Shown here: piece after piece, positions 16,440-25,798 of the stretch
Layout of the letters: every line of letters begins with the position of its first letter
Numbering within the stretch: position 1 is the stretch's first letter
NCBI RefSeq assembly: GCF_008017825.1
Contig: NZ_VRLS01000084.1
Coordinates: forward strand, 1-49,313
DNA length: 49,313 nucleotides
Direction: 5' to 3'
Origin: Mesonia sp008017825
Lineage (GTDB): Bacteria > Bacteroidota > Bacteroidia > Flavobacteriales > Flavobacteriaceae
Translations under genes and position numbers: made by a program
The notes under the pieces: generated by a model
What the model saw: the letters and a program-made list of their open reading frames with translations, nothing else
The model's database searches: none
Told to the model about the DNA's origin: nothing

Positions 16440-19148
16440 TTATAAGTTATATTTTATACTTGCCATGAGTATTCTGGGCTGCACAAAATACTGACTTGTC
16501 GTATTGTAATTTTCCGTAAAGCTATCGTTGTTTAAAGATTCTACATCTAACAAATTGGTTCCGTCAAGGCGGAATTCCCACGGACTATCTTTTTGTCGGT
16601 AAAACAAACTTGCTCCTACAAAAGAGTACTCATTACTTACTGTATCTTCTTTGTTGGTATAATTATAATAACTCCAATCGGCTTCAAAAGTGAAACCTTT
16701 TAAGAAGTCTACTTGAGCATTTACAAAAGGCCTATCGGTATAAAAAGTATTATCTCGACCTCCATTGTTATAGTTATTAATTAAGCGGTTGTAACCTACT
16801 TCAAAATTTAAAGGAATTTTAAAATTAGACTCTACACTCGCTTGGTAGTTTTGTGTAAAATTCTCTGATTCGGTATTGATAAAATCTGCCCCATTCGCTA
16901 CTAAACTATTGAGTTTGCTATAAGATACGGAAGCGCTTAAGTTGGTTTTAATTTTTCTAAATGTTTTTTGAAAACGACCATTTCCACTAATCGTTTCATC
17001 TACAAAATTACTGTTGATGGGTGTAGAAACTTGATTAATTTGCTCGAATGCAGTAAAGGTTTTAATCGCATCTACTTTTCGGCTATAATTAATTCCGCCA
17101 AAAATGTTGGTGAAGTTGTACATATTGATATTAAAATACCCCAAATTAACATTGTGATAAATGGCATTTTCAATATCTCTATTACCTCTAAAAAGACGGT
17201 TATAATTATTAAATACGTAGCCTTCAGCAAAATTATTCACATCGGTATATTCGGCTGTCATTTGGTAATCTAATCGAATATTTTCACTTTTTTTCAGCTC
17301 GATTATGGTAAATAAATCTGGTAACACCATGGTATTACTCTCTGTATCTTCTATTCCGTTTTGTTGGTTTTTCAGCATATAATGATGTAAAGTAAGTCCT
17401 GGCGTAAATGTAAATTTACCCGTCTTAAACTTATAATGCGCTCCTAGAAATAAATCCGTAAAGTTATAAGTAACATCATTTACTAAATCTTGCTGAGAAA
17501 AAGTATTGGTTTCACCACCCGATAAGCGTTGAAAGATGGAAGAATCAAAGTTTTGACTGCTTAAAGTTGACCCCAAAGTAAGATTAAGGTTGCTCTTATT
17601 ATTAATTACATAGTAGTAATCAATTTTGGCATCTACTTTATTGCTCTCTATGGTTTTTTGCTGATTAACATCGAACCCTAAAGGGTCTTCTTGCAAAGGT
17701 AAAATACCTGCAAAAGGTTGAATTTGAACTAAAGCATTATAAAACGGATCTTCTTTTTGATACAAATGCTGTACATACCCGGCAAAAATATTTTTTTCGT
17801 TGAGGGTGTAATACACATTTAAGTTTTGATTGATAGAGAAAGGGTCATTTTCTTTATTTTCTTCGATAGGATTTACCACAGCACCATCAGAAAATATAGA
17901 AAGTACATCTGAATATTCTTCTTGCTTAGATTTCTTTCCTAACACATCATAGTCCAATTGAAAATTTGCGTTAGGTTTATAAACGGTGCTTAATTTTAGC
18001 ATCCCCAAGCGATTAGCTTGTTCGCTATTATTGGTTGTGGTTTCTTCTACTCCATCTCTCACATATGTACGAATCGATTTTTGCACAAAATCGGTTTCAT
18101 TATCACTAAATATAGCGAAACCACTTACGTCTAATCCGTCATTGATCTCCTGGCTAAAATTGGCTGCACCAAACTTTGTTCTAATTTCGTTAGCTCGGTT
18201 ATTCTGCATTATTAAAAAGCCTAATCCACTGTCATTGATACTAAAATTAGTACCTCCACGCTGATTAAAATTTCTAAACCCTCCTGTAAAATTAAAATAG
18301 TCCCTAAAAGTGAAAGGAACATCGCCTGTATTATTTGCATTCCCAATAAGGTTTATACTCGTTTCGGGGCTGTAATAAAACAATTTTGTAGAAGCTAGGT
18401 AACGAGTTTTATCTCCTTCTCCTAAACCTCCTTCTATTTCTCCAAACCAAAAATTCTTTTTCCCTTCTTTAAGTTTAATATTAACAGCAATATTATCTTG
18501 ATCGTTCCCCAAACCTCTAAGCTGTCCTACATCATTGTGATTTTTTAAAACCTCAACTTTTGAAACAGCGTCAGCTGGAATATTTTTTGTCGCAATTTTA
18601 GAGTCACCATCAAAAAAATCTTTTCCCTCAACCATGACTTTACTCACTTTCTTCCCTTCAATCTCAATCTCACCATCGTCATTTACTTCTACCCCAGGAA
18701 GTTTTTTTAGCACATCGCCTAATTTACGTTCCGTTCCATTCGTAAAAGAATCGGCATTATACACGATGGTATCTCCTTTAATCGTCACGGGCATTTCATA
18801 GACCAACTCTACACCTTCTAGCTCATTTTCATTGGAAAACAAGGAGAAATCGAGTTGAATATCTTCACTATCTTCAGGGATTTGAATGGTTTTTTCTGAA
18901 GGTTTTAACCCCAAGAAGCTCGCCACTAATTTATATTCCGCTCCAGCGGAAACATTAAAATTAAATTCTCCTTTAGGATTGGTAATCGCATAGTTTTCTA
19001 AACTTCCATCTGCAGTATTATTGGCGATAATATTTGCGAGCTCCAAAGGATTTCCCAAACTATCTTTAACTGTACCCGAAATTTTTACAGATTGTGCTAA
19101 TAAGCTTCCGCTGAAAAGCAAAAGAAGTACAAGTATTGAATTTTTCAT
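16440..19148 (-). CDS. TonB-dependent receptor-like outer-membrane protein
   Basis: The 902-residue protein has a signal peptide (1-19, GSLLAQ) and a carboxypeptidase-regulatory-like domain (about 20-110, VKISGTVKDSLGNPLELANI). A plug-like region follows (about 115-230, RKLGDVLKKLPGVEVNDDGEIEIEG...VMVEGKDFF). The long remainder is a 22-strand-type beta barrel rich in aromatic/Asn strands, ending MASIKYNL. The family imports ligands across the outer membrane using TonB energy. No SusD-like lipoprotein is adjacent; instead the upstream gene 70 bp away encodes a GLPGLI-family protein, a recurrent flavobacterial pairing. The cargo is unknown; metal or peptide-type substrates are as plausible as glycans. 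The two genes are likely one operon. Confidence 0.88.
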   Translation of the reverse strand: MKNSILVLLLLFSGSLLAQSVKISGTVKDSLGNPLELANIIANNTADGSLENYAITNPKGEFNFNVSAGAEYKLVASFLGLKPSEKTIQIPEDSEDIQLDFSLFSNENELEGVELVYEMPVTIKGDTIVYNADSFTNGTERKLGDVLKKLPGVEVNDDGEIEIEGKKVSKVMVEGKDFFDGDSKIATKNIPADAVSKVEVLKNHNDVGQLRGLGNDQDNIAVNIKLKEGKKNFWFGEIEGGLGEGDKTRYLASTKLFYYSPETSINLIGNANNTGDVPFTFRDYFNFTGGFRNFNQRGGTNFSINDSGLGFLIMQNNRANEIRTKFGAANFSQEINDGLDVSGFAIFSDNETDFVQKSIRTYVRDGVEETTTNNSEQANRLGMLKLSTVYKPNANFQLDYDVLGKKSKQEEYSDVLSIFSDGAVVNPIEENKENDPFSINQNLNVYYTLNEKNIFAGYVQHLYQKEDPFYNALVQIQPFAGILPLQEDPLGFDVNQQKTIESNKVDAKIDYYYVINNKSNLNLTLGSTLSSQNFDSSIFQRLSGGETNTFSQQDLVNDVTYNFTDLFLGAHYKFKTGKFTFTPGLTLHHYMLKNQQNGIEDTESNTMVLPDLFTIIELKKSENIRLDYQMTAEYTDVNNFAEGYVFNNYNRLFRGNRDIENAIYHNVNLGYFNINMYNFTNIFGGINYSRKVDAIKTFTAFEQINQVSTPINSNFVDETISGNGRFQKTFRKIKTNLSASVSYSKLNSLVANGADFINTESENFTQNYQASVESNFKIPLNFEVGYNRLINNYNNGGRDNTFYTDRPFVNAQVDFLKGFTFEADWSYYNYTNKEDTVSNEYSFVGASLFYRQKDSPWEFRLDGTNLLDVESLNNDSFTENYNTTSQYFVQPRILMASIKYNL

Positions 19149-19218
19149 GAAGTGTTTTAATAAGTAGATATGTGGTTAACTTAAATGAAGGAATAATTTC
19201 TAATTATTATTTTTAGGA

Positions 19219-20091
19219 TTAGAACCCTCCTCGTCCTCTGCCTCTTCGGTTACCATTTCCATAACGGTCCATCATTTCTTGAGTTTTCTCTTCAGTAATT
19301 TTAGAAAATTCTTCTCGAGTCACTTCTTCACCACTATCGGGCACTTCTATATTAATTTCTTCTTTAGGGTTTAAAACTACTTTACTACATAAAATCGTTG
19401 TGTTTCCTAAGTTTACTTCTAAAATAAGACCTGGTAAACCTTGGTAACCATTTGGACCTTGTTTTACTGGAATTTGAGGCGTATACCAAACAGTTAAGTT
19501 TTCAAGATCTTTAAGTAACTTCTCTTGTTTCTTTAGCATCGTACTGTCCACCTCTTCGTCATTTTTCTCTCTCCATTCTTTTGCTCGCTTTCTAGCTTTC
19601 TTCCACATATCATCGTTCTTTTTTATTGCGGTAGCTTTGAAGGCAGCATATTGCCCAATCATTTTGCTTTCCTTTTCTAACTTCCATTCAAGAACTTCTA
19701 GCGTGTCTTTAATAAGAAATTTTTTTCCCATTAATTCATTTTCTTGAGCGTAGATATTCTCTTTAACATCCATATAAGTGGCTCCTTGAGAGAACATACC
19801 TCCCATCATCGCACCAAAACCTCCTTCTGGTGCTAAGCTTTCTTCTTCTTCATATAAAGATTCTCCATTGTTAAACGTAAGCGTATATGTTTTTTCTAAC
19901 ATTGACTTCATACGCTCTTTTATTTGTTGCTTCATTTGTTCAGACATTTTCTGACCTCCAAAAGCGTCTAAATCTATTGTGGTTTTAGATTTATAAGTTG
20001 CTATTCCCGAAACTTCTTGAGCTTGAAGGTTGGCAAATATCATCATACTGAAACATGCTAACCCTATCATCCATTTCTTCATGACTTTCAT
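19219..20091 (-). CDS. GLPGLI family secreted protein
   Basis: The 290-residue protein has a signal peptide (about 1-25, CFSMMIFANLQAQ) and the family-defining motif YQGLPGLILEV at about residue 220. TLTFNNGESLYEEEESL and LEVLEWKLEKESKMIGQYAA are typical of the family. The C terminus is an unusual basic, glycine/arginine-rich tail (NRRGRGRGGF). GLPGLI proteins are periplasmic or surface proteins of unknown function, commonly encoded beside TonB-dependent receptors, exactly as here. The gene precedes the receptor gene on the same strand, so it is probably the first gene of the pair's operon. The start at 20091 (MKVMKKWMIG) gives the signal peptide; an internal ATG three codons later is also possible. 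Confidence 0.9.
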   Translation of the reverse strand: MKVMKKWMIGLACFSMMIFANLQAQEVSGIATYKSKTTIDLDAFGGQKMSEQMKQQIKERMKSMLEKTYTLTFNNGESLYEEEESLAPEGGFGAMMGGMFSQGATYMDVKENIYAQENELMGKKFLIKDTLEVLEWKLEKESKMIGQYAAFKATAIKKNDDMWKKARKRAKEWREKNDEEVDSTMLKKQEKLLKDLENLTVWYTPQIPVKQGPNGYQGLPGLILEVNLGNTTILCSKVVLNPKEEINIEVPDSGEEVTREEFSKITEEKTQEMMDRYGNGNRRGRGRGGF

Positions 20092-20216
20092 ATTTTGTTG
20101 TTACCCATAAGACTGTTGGAAAGTGTTTTTGTTACATCGATTAATTTCTTCTTAATTCTTTAACAGATTGCTATAGATATAATCTCTATTTTTAAAAGCA
20201 TAAAAAACCACACATT

Positions 20217-21581
20217 ATGTCTTTATTAGGGAAAATAAAAAGCACTATGGGACTACTCAAAGAAGTAGACCTAAAAAAACTTGCTGCCATCAACGAAAAA
20301 ATCGATCTAAAACAAGCTATGGATGCTTTGGGAGATTTAGACGACAGGCAGCTTAAAGGCTTAATGAAAATGCTAACTAGCAAAGCAAAAAAGGGACAGC
20401 ATCAATTGCCTCCTATAGATGGAGATTTCTATAATTTAGATTTAAAGCTTTCTTCTGCACAGCGCGATTTACAAATGAAGGTGCGAAATTTTATGGAAGA
20501 TGAGATAAGACCCTTGGTAAACGACCATTGGAACCGCGCAAAATTCCCTATGGAAATCATTCCAAAATTTGCAAAACTTAACATTACAGGGGTTCCTTAT
20601 GAGGGTTACGGTTGCCCCAATATGCCTTTTCTTATGGAAGGAATTATCGCCCAAGAAATTGCTCGAGTAGATGTTTCTATCTCTACCTTTTTTGGTGTGC
20701 ATAGCGGACTTGCTATGGGTTCCATCTACCTTTGCGGAAGTGAAGAACAAAAACAAGAATGGCTTCCGAAAATGCAAAAATTAGAAAAAATTGGTGCTTT
20801 TGGATTAACCGAACCCAATGTGGGTTCTGCCGTTTCTCAAGGCATGGAAACCACTTGTAAGTTTGATGGCGAGAATTGGGTTTTAAACGGACAAAAAAAA
20901 TGGATAGGCAATGCTACTTTTGCCGATGTGATTATTATTTGGGCTAAAGATGTAGATTCTAAACGCGTGAAAGGCTTTTTAGTCCGTAAAGAAAATCCAG
21001 GATTTGAAGCCGAAAAAATAGAAGATAAAATGGCGCTTAGAATTGTACAAAACGCCCTGATTACCTTAACCGATTGTAAAGTTCCAGAAAGTGACCGCTT
21101 GCAAAACGCCAATTCATTTAAAGATACTGCTAAAGTATTGAAGATGACGCGTGCTGGGGTGGCTTGGCAAGCGGTGGGTTGTGCTCGAGGAGCTTATGAA
21201 AGCGCCTTAAAATATACCAAAAAAAGAGAACAATTTGGCAGACCTATTGCTTCTTATCAATTAATTCAAAATCATTTGGTCGAAATGCTTTCTAATCTTA
21301 CCGCTATGCAAACCATGGTTTTTCGCCTTTCAGAAATGCAAGATCAAGATATTTTAACCGATGAACACGCCTCGCTAGCCAAAGTATATTGTAGTATGAG
21401 AACCCGAGATGTGGTAAGTAGAGCAAGAGAAGTGTTGGGAGGTAATGGTATTTTATTAGAACACGATGTGGCTCGCTTTGTGGCCGATGCCGAAGCCATT
21501 TACAGCTACGAAGGCACCAAGGAGATCAACTCACTTATTGTAGGTAGAGCCATTACAGGTTACAGCGCATTTGTCAACTAA
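20217..21581 (+). CDS. Acyl-CoA dehydrogenase, glutaryl-CoA-dehydrogenase-like
   Basis: The 454-residue FAD enzyme oxidises an acyl-CoA and passes electrons to ETF; etfBA lie about 15 kb away in this window. An N-terminal extension of about 75 residues (helical, charged: VDLKKLAAINEKIDLKQAMD) precedes the standard fold. The FAD/substrate loop GAFGLTEPNVGSAVSQGMET and the C-terminal YSYEGTKEINSLIVGRAITG are clear. The EGT glutamate is at the catalytic position shared with glutaryl-CoA and isovaleryl-CoA dehydrogenases, and the segment closely resembles glutaryl-CoA dehydrogenase. The exact acyl chain is therefore probable, not certain. It begins the same-strand gene run to 27099. Confidence 0.9.
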   Translation: MSLLGKIKSTMGLLKEVDLKKLAAINEKIDLKQAMDALGDLDDRQLKGLMKMLTSKAKKGQHQLPPIDGDFYNLDLKLSSAQRDLQMKVRNFMEDEIRPLVNDHWNRAKFPMEIIPKFAKLNITGVPYEGYGCPNMPFLMEGIIAQEIARVDVSISTFFGVHSGLAMGSIYLCGSEEQKQEWLPKMQKLEKIGAFGLTEPNVGSAVSQGMETTCKFDGENWVLNGQKKWIGNATFADVIIIWAKDVDSKRVKGFLVRKENPGFEAEKIEDKMALRIVQNALITLTDCKVPESDRLQNANSFKDTAKVLKMTRAGVAWQAVGCARGAYESALKYTKKREQFGRPIASYQLIQNHLVEMLSNLTAMQTMVFRLSEMQDQDILTDEHASLAKVYCSMRTRDVVSRAREVLGGNGILLEHDVARFVADAEAIYSYEGTKEINSLIVGRAITGYSAFVN

Positions 21582-21591
21582 AAAAAATCCT

Positions 21592-22521
21592 ATGAAAATT
21601 GTAATTATAAGTCCAGATCATGATACCCGAGCATGGGAAGACGCCCTATGGGATGAAAATCAAGATCTAGAAATAGAAATTTACCCAGACGATACCGAGA
21701 GAGAAAAAACAGACTTTATCTTAGCGTGGAATCCTCCAGAAGGTGTTTTTAAACACTATCCCAATTTAAAAGTAGTGGCTTCTATGGGTGCAGGAATAAG
21801 ACATCTTACAAAAAATAAATCGCTTCACGCGGAAGTTACCATTACTAAAATTGAAGATGACCAACTCATTGAAGATTTACAGTATTTTGTACTGACTAGC
21901 GTTTTAAATTACTGTAGAAACATTCCATATTACGTCATTCAGCAGCAGCACAAAAATTGGAATCGCATTTCGTACCGCCGACCTAAAGAAACCCATATTG
22001 GTGTTTTAGGATTAGGAAACATTGGCCTTCCTGTTGCTCAACTTTTAGGGAAAAACAACTTTAAAGTGAGTGGTTGGTCTAATTCCGAAAAGGAAATAGA
22101 AAACATCAACACCTTTGTGGGAAGAGAACAACTTCCTAATTTTTTAAAGAAATTGGACGTAGTGGTTTGTTTACTCCCGTTAACCGATGATACCGAAGAT
22201 ATTTTAAATCAAGAGGTATTTAATCAACTTCCAGAAGGCGCTTACCTTATTAATGTAGGACGCGGATCTCATCTCGTAGAAAGCGATTTGTTAGAAGCTA
22301 TTGAAGATGGAAAATTAAGCGGAGCTGCTTTAGATGTTTTTCAAGATGAACCTTTACCAAAAGACCATCCTTTTTGGGAAAACGAAAAAATAACTATTAC
22401 TCCGCATACCGCAAGCGTCACTCAACCATCATCAGTAGCACATCAAATTCTTGAGAATTATAAAAATTTAAAACAAGGAAAAAAATTAAAACATACTGTC
22501 TCTAGAAAGAAAGGGTATTAA
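21592..22521 (+). CDS. D-2-hydroxyacid dehydrogenase (GhrA-like glyoxylate/hydroxypyruvate reductase)
   Basis: The 309-residue NAD(P)-dependent cytosolic dehydrogenase has the cofactor motif GVLGLGNIGLPVAQLL. The catalytic trio is present: Arg in NVGRGSHLVESDLL, Glu in DVFQDEPLPKDHPFW and His in ITPHTASVTQPSS. The GhrA-type N terminus is MKIVIISPDHDTRAWEDAL. Likely activity is reduction of glyoxylate or hydroxypyruvate; substrate choice cannot be read from sequence. Start: the ATG at 21592 gives the conserved opening and is 10 bases after the preceding stop. An upstream in-frame TTG at 21571 would overlap that gene and is disfavoured. The tight spacing suggests co-transcription with the acyl-CoA dehydrogenase. 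Confidence 0.88.
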   Translation: MKIVIISPDHDTRAWEDALWDENQDLEIEIYPDDTEREKTDFILAWNPPEGVFKHYPNLKVVASMGAGIRHLTKNKSLHAEVTITKIEDDQLIEDLQYFVLTSVLNYCRNIPYYVIQQQHKNWNRISYRRPKETHIGVLGLGNIGLPVAQLLGKNNFKVSGWSNSEKEIENINTFVGREQLPNFLKKLDVVVCLLPLTDDTEDILNQEVFNQLPEGAYLINVGRGSHLVESDLLEAIEDGKLSGAALDVFQDEPLPKDHPFWENEKITITPHTASVTQPSSVAHQILENYKNLKQGKKLKHTVSRKKGY

Positions 22522-22565
22522 TTCTTTTATGTATTTTTAATACGTAAAACAGCTAAGGCTAAACG

Positions 22566-24323
22566 ATGCTCTACATTACCATTGGGATAATTGCGATTGG
22601 AATTTTTCTATTTGTAAAAGATTATTTTACGATAGACACCACTTCTATTTTAATTATGTCCCTTTTTATCATTGCTGGGGTTTTAAGTCCAGAAGAAGGC
22701 TTTGCAGGTTTTAATCACCCTGCCACAATTACCTTAGGCTGTATGTTTGTCATTAGCGCTGCCATCTTTAAGTCGGGATTAATTGATGGGTTGAGCAGTA
22801 AGATCATTCAAATTGCTAAGCTCAATTATGTGGCTGCATTAATGGTATTCTGCATAACGGCTGCTGTATTTTCGGCTTTTATTAACGATACTGCCGTGGT
22901 AGCGATACTTATTCCCATGGCATTATTGGTATGTAGAGAAACGGGAATAGCTCCGTCAAGGTTATTAATTCCTATATCGTTTTCGGCATTATTTGGCGGT
23001 ACGTGTACGCTTATTGGTACTTCTACCAATATTTTGGTAAGTAGTTATGCAAAGGAAAGTGGTTTAGAGCCTTTCGGAATGTTCGAGTTTTCTTTGGCTG
23101 CTTTATGTTTATCGGTTATTGGTTTAGTGTATATGTTTTTTGTTGCTCCCATTTTACTTCCAAAAAGAGAGTCTAAAGAATTGCTTTTAAAAACTGAAGC
23201 CGAAAAATACATTGCCGAAATTGAACTTCAAGAAATTAATGATGATGTAGATATTAGCATTGCAAAATCCCGATTGGTAAGAAAATTTAACGCTCAAATT
23301 TTAAGTATTAAACGTAAGCATACGTTGGTATATGAAATCAACGGAGAAACCACACTTCGTGCAGATGATAAAATAAAGATTTTAATAGATCCTGCAAATT
23401 TAGCTAAGCTTAGGGAAATTGAAAGCTATCATCTTATAGGAAATCAAAGCATTATTGACGATCATACCGAAAAGAAAATCTATGAAGTGATGATTCCCTA
23501 CGGATCTGTATTGGCTGGAAAGAATTTAAAAGAACTCAACTTTAGAAATCAATATTATGCATCGGTATTAGCTGTACGACAACGCAAAGAAATTACCACC
23601 AACGATGTTTCTCACATTAAGTTAAGAGAAGGTGATTTGCTTTTATTGCTTGCCTCTACTAAAAGTTTAAATGCACTTACCGCAGAAAAACTTATGATTA
23701 CCTTATCGGAATATCAAGGCGCTAAATTCAGTTTAAAAAGAGCTATTCCTACCCTATTGATTTTAATTGGAGTTATTTTAGCTGCAGCTCTCAATTTCAC
23801 CTCTATTTTAATGAGTGCTTTAGTAGGAAGCTTGCTTATTGTCACCACTACCCTTATGACTCCTAAGGAAGCCTATGAAGCCATAGAATGGAAAGTTATC
23901 TTTATGATGGCAGGTGTGCTTTCTATGGGAAAAGCTTTAGAAAAAACTGGAGGTTCAGATATTATTTCGGCATACGTCTATCAAAATCTAGGAGACTTAG
24001 ATCCTAGGATTACGATTAGCGTTATTTTTCTCATCACATTTTTATCAACAAACGTATTGTCTAGCAAAGCTGCAGCAGCACTTATGACTCCGATAGTAAT
24101 TAGTTTAGCAGGAGCCATGCAACTCAGTGAAAAACCCTTTTTAATCGCCGTGATGTTTGCTTGTTCACTTACGTTCATGACCCCTGTTAGCTATCCTACC
24201 AATACGATGGTTTACGCTCCAGGAAATTATAAGTTTAACGATTATTTAAAAATAGGCACTCCACTTAATTTTATCATTTGGATTGCTGCTTCATTTATTA
24301 TTCCTTTATTTTTCCCATTTTAA
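22566..24323 (+). CDS. SLC13 family permease with central RCK_C (TrkA-C) domains
   Basis: The 585-residue inner-membrane transporter has an N-terminal half of membrane helices (with DTAVVAILIPMALLVC and GGTCTLIGTSTNILVSS). A cytoplasmic insertion of about 190 residues bears two TrkA-C-like domains (e.g. HTLVYEINGETTLRADDKIKIL and LKELNFRNQYYASVLAVRQR). A second membrane half ends with the SLC13 signature region TPVSYPTNTMVYAPGNYKF. Members move sulfate, di/tricarboxylates or other anions, usually with Na+. The TrkA-C-bearing type (SAC1-like) is often linked to sulfate, but the substrate here is not certain. It is 44 bp after the dehydrogenase gene and nearly abuts the DUF202 gene. Confidence 0.9.
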   Translation: MLYITIGIIAIGIFLFVKDYFTIDTTSILIMSLFIIAGVLSPEEGFAGFNHPATITLGCMFVISAAIFKSGLIDGLSSKIIQIAKLNYVAALMVFCITAAVFSAFINDTAVVAILIPMALLVCRETGIAPSRLLIPISFSALFGGTCTLIGTSTNILVSSYAKESGLEPFGMFEFSLAALCLSVIGLVYMFFVAPILLPKRESKELLLKTEAEKYIAEIELQEINDDVDISIAKSRLVRKFNAQILSIKRKHTLVYEINGETTLRADDKIKILIDPANLAKLREIESYHLIGNQSIIDDHTEKKIYEVMIPYGSVLAGKNLKELNFRNQYYASVLAVRQRKEITTNDVSHIKLREGDLLLLLASTKSLNALTAEKLMITLSEYQGAKFSLKRAIPTLLILIGVILAAALNFTSILMSALVGSLLIVTTTLMTPKEAYEAIEWKVIFMMAGVLSMGKALEKTGGSDIISAYVYQNLGDLDPRITISVIFLITFLSTNVLSSKAAAALMTPIVISLAGAMQLSEKPFLIAVMFACSLTFMTPVSYPTNTMVYAPGNYKFNDYLKIGTPLNFIIWIAASFIIPLFFPF

Positions 24324-24325
24324 GT

Positions 24326-24646
24326 ATGAAAAAAGTAAAACTACATAACCCATTCAAACCTCGTATCATGGACGAGAAAAAGCTAAGAGAACACTTAGCT
24401 TTAGAACGAACCAAACTCGCCAACGAAAGAACTTTATTAGCTTATATAAGAGCCTCTTTATACCTACTCGTAGGTGGCACTGCATTGTTGCAACTAAAAG
24501 ACAATGAGAATCTGCACATCATTGGCTATATCGCTCTTTTTATATGTGTGTTATTCATTATTATTGGTATATGGAGGTATATTATCCTAGAAAAGAAGCT
24601 AAAAGATTTACTTCTACCCGACGAAAATGATATAGAAAACAAGTAA
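24326..24646 (+). CDS. DUF202 (YidH-type) small membrane protein
   Basis: The 106-residue protein has the DUF202 hallmark ERTKLANERTLLAYIRASLYLLVGG followed by two or three transmembrane helices (GTALLQL... and IIGYIALFICVLFIIIGIWRYIIL). A short charged C-terminal tail ends it. Function of the family is unknown. The start is placed at ATG 24326, two bases after the permease stop; an upstream in-frame start at 24278 would extend into the permease coding sequence and add no family sequence. The close spacing makes translational coupling with the permease plausible. Confidence 0.85.
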   Translation: MKKVKLHNPFKPRIMDEKKLREHLALERTKLANERTLLAYIRASLYLLVGGTALLQLKDNENLHIIGYIALFICVLFIIIGIWRYIILEKKLKDLLLPDENDIENK

Positions 24647-24650
24647 TTCC

Positions 24651-24995
24651 ATGTTTCAAAATTTTGTTCATTATTTCTTGCATTTTGGATTCATTGCTTT
24701 ATTCGCCTATCTATTTGATAAGAAAAACTGGAAGAAATATTATTTAGTCCTTTTAGCAAGTATGGTTATAGATGTAGATCATCTTTGGGCGACTCCCATT
24801 TTTGACCCTAATCGTTGCAGTATTAATTTTCACACCTTTCATACCTATATTGCCGCAGGAGTTTACCTCGCTTTGTTGTTGCTTATAAAAAATAAAACTG
24901 CTAAAATTTTCTTTTTTGGATTACTATTTCACTTAGTTACAGATGCCTTAGACTGTTTATGGACTAATGCTTGGGATTTAAAGGTTTTATTGTAA
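24651..24995 (+). CDS. DUF6122 family membrane protein
   Basis: The 114-residue inner-membrane protein has conserved polar/histidine positions between helices: FVHYFLHFGFIALF, then LLASMVIDVDHLWATPIFDP, CSINFHTFHTYIAAGVY and LFHLVTDALDCLW. This matches what I know as DUF6122, a Bacteroidota family of unknown function. The aspartate/histidine pattern (DVDH, HTFHTY, FHLVTDALD) recalls membrane-bound metal-dependent hydrolases of the YdjM/LexA-regulated type, which is a speculative comparison. It starts 4 bp after the DUF202 stop. Confidence 0.8.
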   Translation: MFQNFVHYFLHFGFIALFAYLFDKKNWKKYYLVLLASMVIDVDHLWATPIFDPNRCSINFHTFHTYIAAGVYLALLLLIKNKTAKIFFFGLLFHLVTDALDCLWTNAWDLKVLL

Positions 24996-25004
24996 CTTTA
25001 AAAT

Positions 25005-25793
25005 ATGATTTTAAAAATTTTCCTTCCTTTTTTAGTGATCTGCTTCTTTTCTGAAAGTAAAGCCCAAGAGCTTAGCACTAAACTTATTTCCCAGCGCCCT
25101 ATAAGTGCAGAAAAATTTATTGGTGTTGATGAGTACGGGAATACCTATATTCAAACCAAAAACGTATTTTATAAGTTAGAAAAGGACAAGAAATATCAAT
25201 TTACAGATCTTCAATTGGGCAAACTTACTGCTGTAGATATTATAAACCCTTTACGGATTACCCTCTTTTATCGGGATATGAATACCGTGGTAGTTGTTGA
25301 CAATCGCTTAAATGAAATAACTAGAATTAACTTTAATACACTCGCTAATTTTAGAACTGTTCTTTTTGCGCGTACGGCTAAAAATAACAGTCTGTGGATT
25401 TTTAATACCGATTTGCAACAATTAGAATTGTTTGATTATCAAAATCAAAAGGTGATAAGTCACTCTCCGCCATTTAGCGAAGAAATTACTGATTTGCAGA
25501 GCAACTTTAATTTTGCTTGGATTCAATTAGAAAATAGCGTAGAAATGTTTAGTATTTACGGAAGTTTTATACAAGAATTTAAGATACCGAAAACAACTCA
25601 TTTTCAAGTAAGTGATCAAAAAATGATCATCCAAAACGACGAAGGTTTTCAGTTTTTAAAAGCTATGCAAGGAGAGTTTTTAAACCTTCCTATTTCTGAA
25701 AAACACGTTAAAGATTTTTACTTGAATAATGAAAACCTTTATCTTTACGACAATAAAAACGTATATCACTACCTCATTAACCTAGCAAAATAG
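25005..25793 (+). CDS. Conserved secreted protein of unknown function
   Basis: The 262-residue protein has a signal peptide (MILKIFLPFLVICFFSESKAQ) followed by repeated short beta segments: FIGVDEYGNTYIQTKNVFYKL, LWIFNTDLQQLELFDYQ, FAWIQLENSVEMFSIYG and NLYLYDNKNVYHYLI. The rhythm suggests a small beta-propeller-like periplasmic protein, but no catalytic motif or lipobox is visible. I recognise it only as a flavobacterial conserved hypothetical often placed beside deoxynucleoside kinase, as here (5 bp upstream of it). A weak promoter-like TAACTTTA lies just before the start. Confidence 0.75.
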   Translation: MILKIFLPFLVICFFSESKAQELSTKLISQRPISAEKFIGVDEYGNTYIQTKNVFYKLEKDKKYQFTDLQLGKLTAVDIINPLRITLFYRDMNTVVVVDNRLNEITRINFNTLANFRTVLFARTAKNNSLWIFNTDLQQLELFDYQNQKVISHSPPFSEEITDLQSNFNFAWIQLENSVEMFSIYGSFIQEFKIPKTTHFQVSDQKMIIQNDEGFQFLKAMQGEFLNLPISEKHVKDFYLNNENLYLYDNKNVYHYLINLAK

Positions 25794-25798
25794 ATCTT

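Noticed and set aside
16440..20091. SusCD polysaccharide utilisation locus
   Set aside because: There is no SusD lipoprotein, glycoside hydrolase or sugar regulator beside the receptor; the partner is GLPGLI.
24278..24325. Upstream extension of the DUF202 protein
   Set aside because: It would overlap the permease C terminus; ATG 24326 follows directly after that stop.
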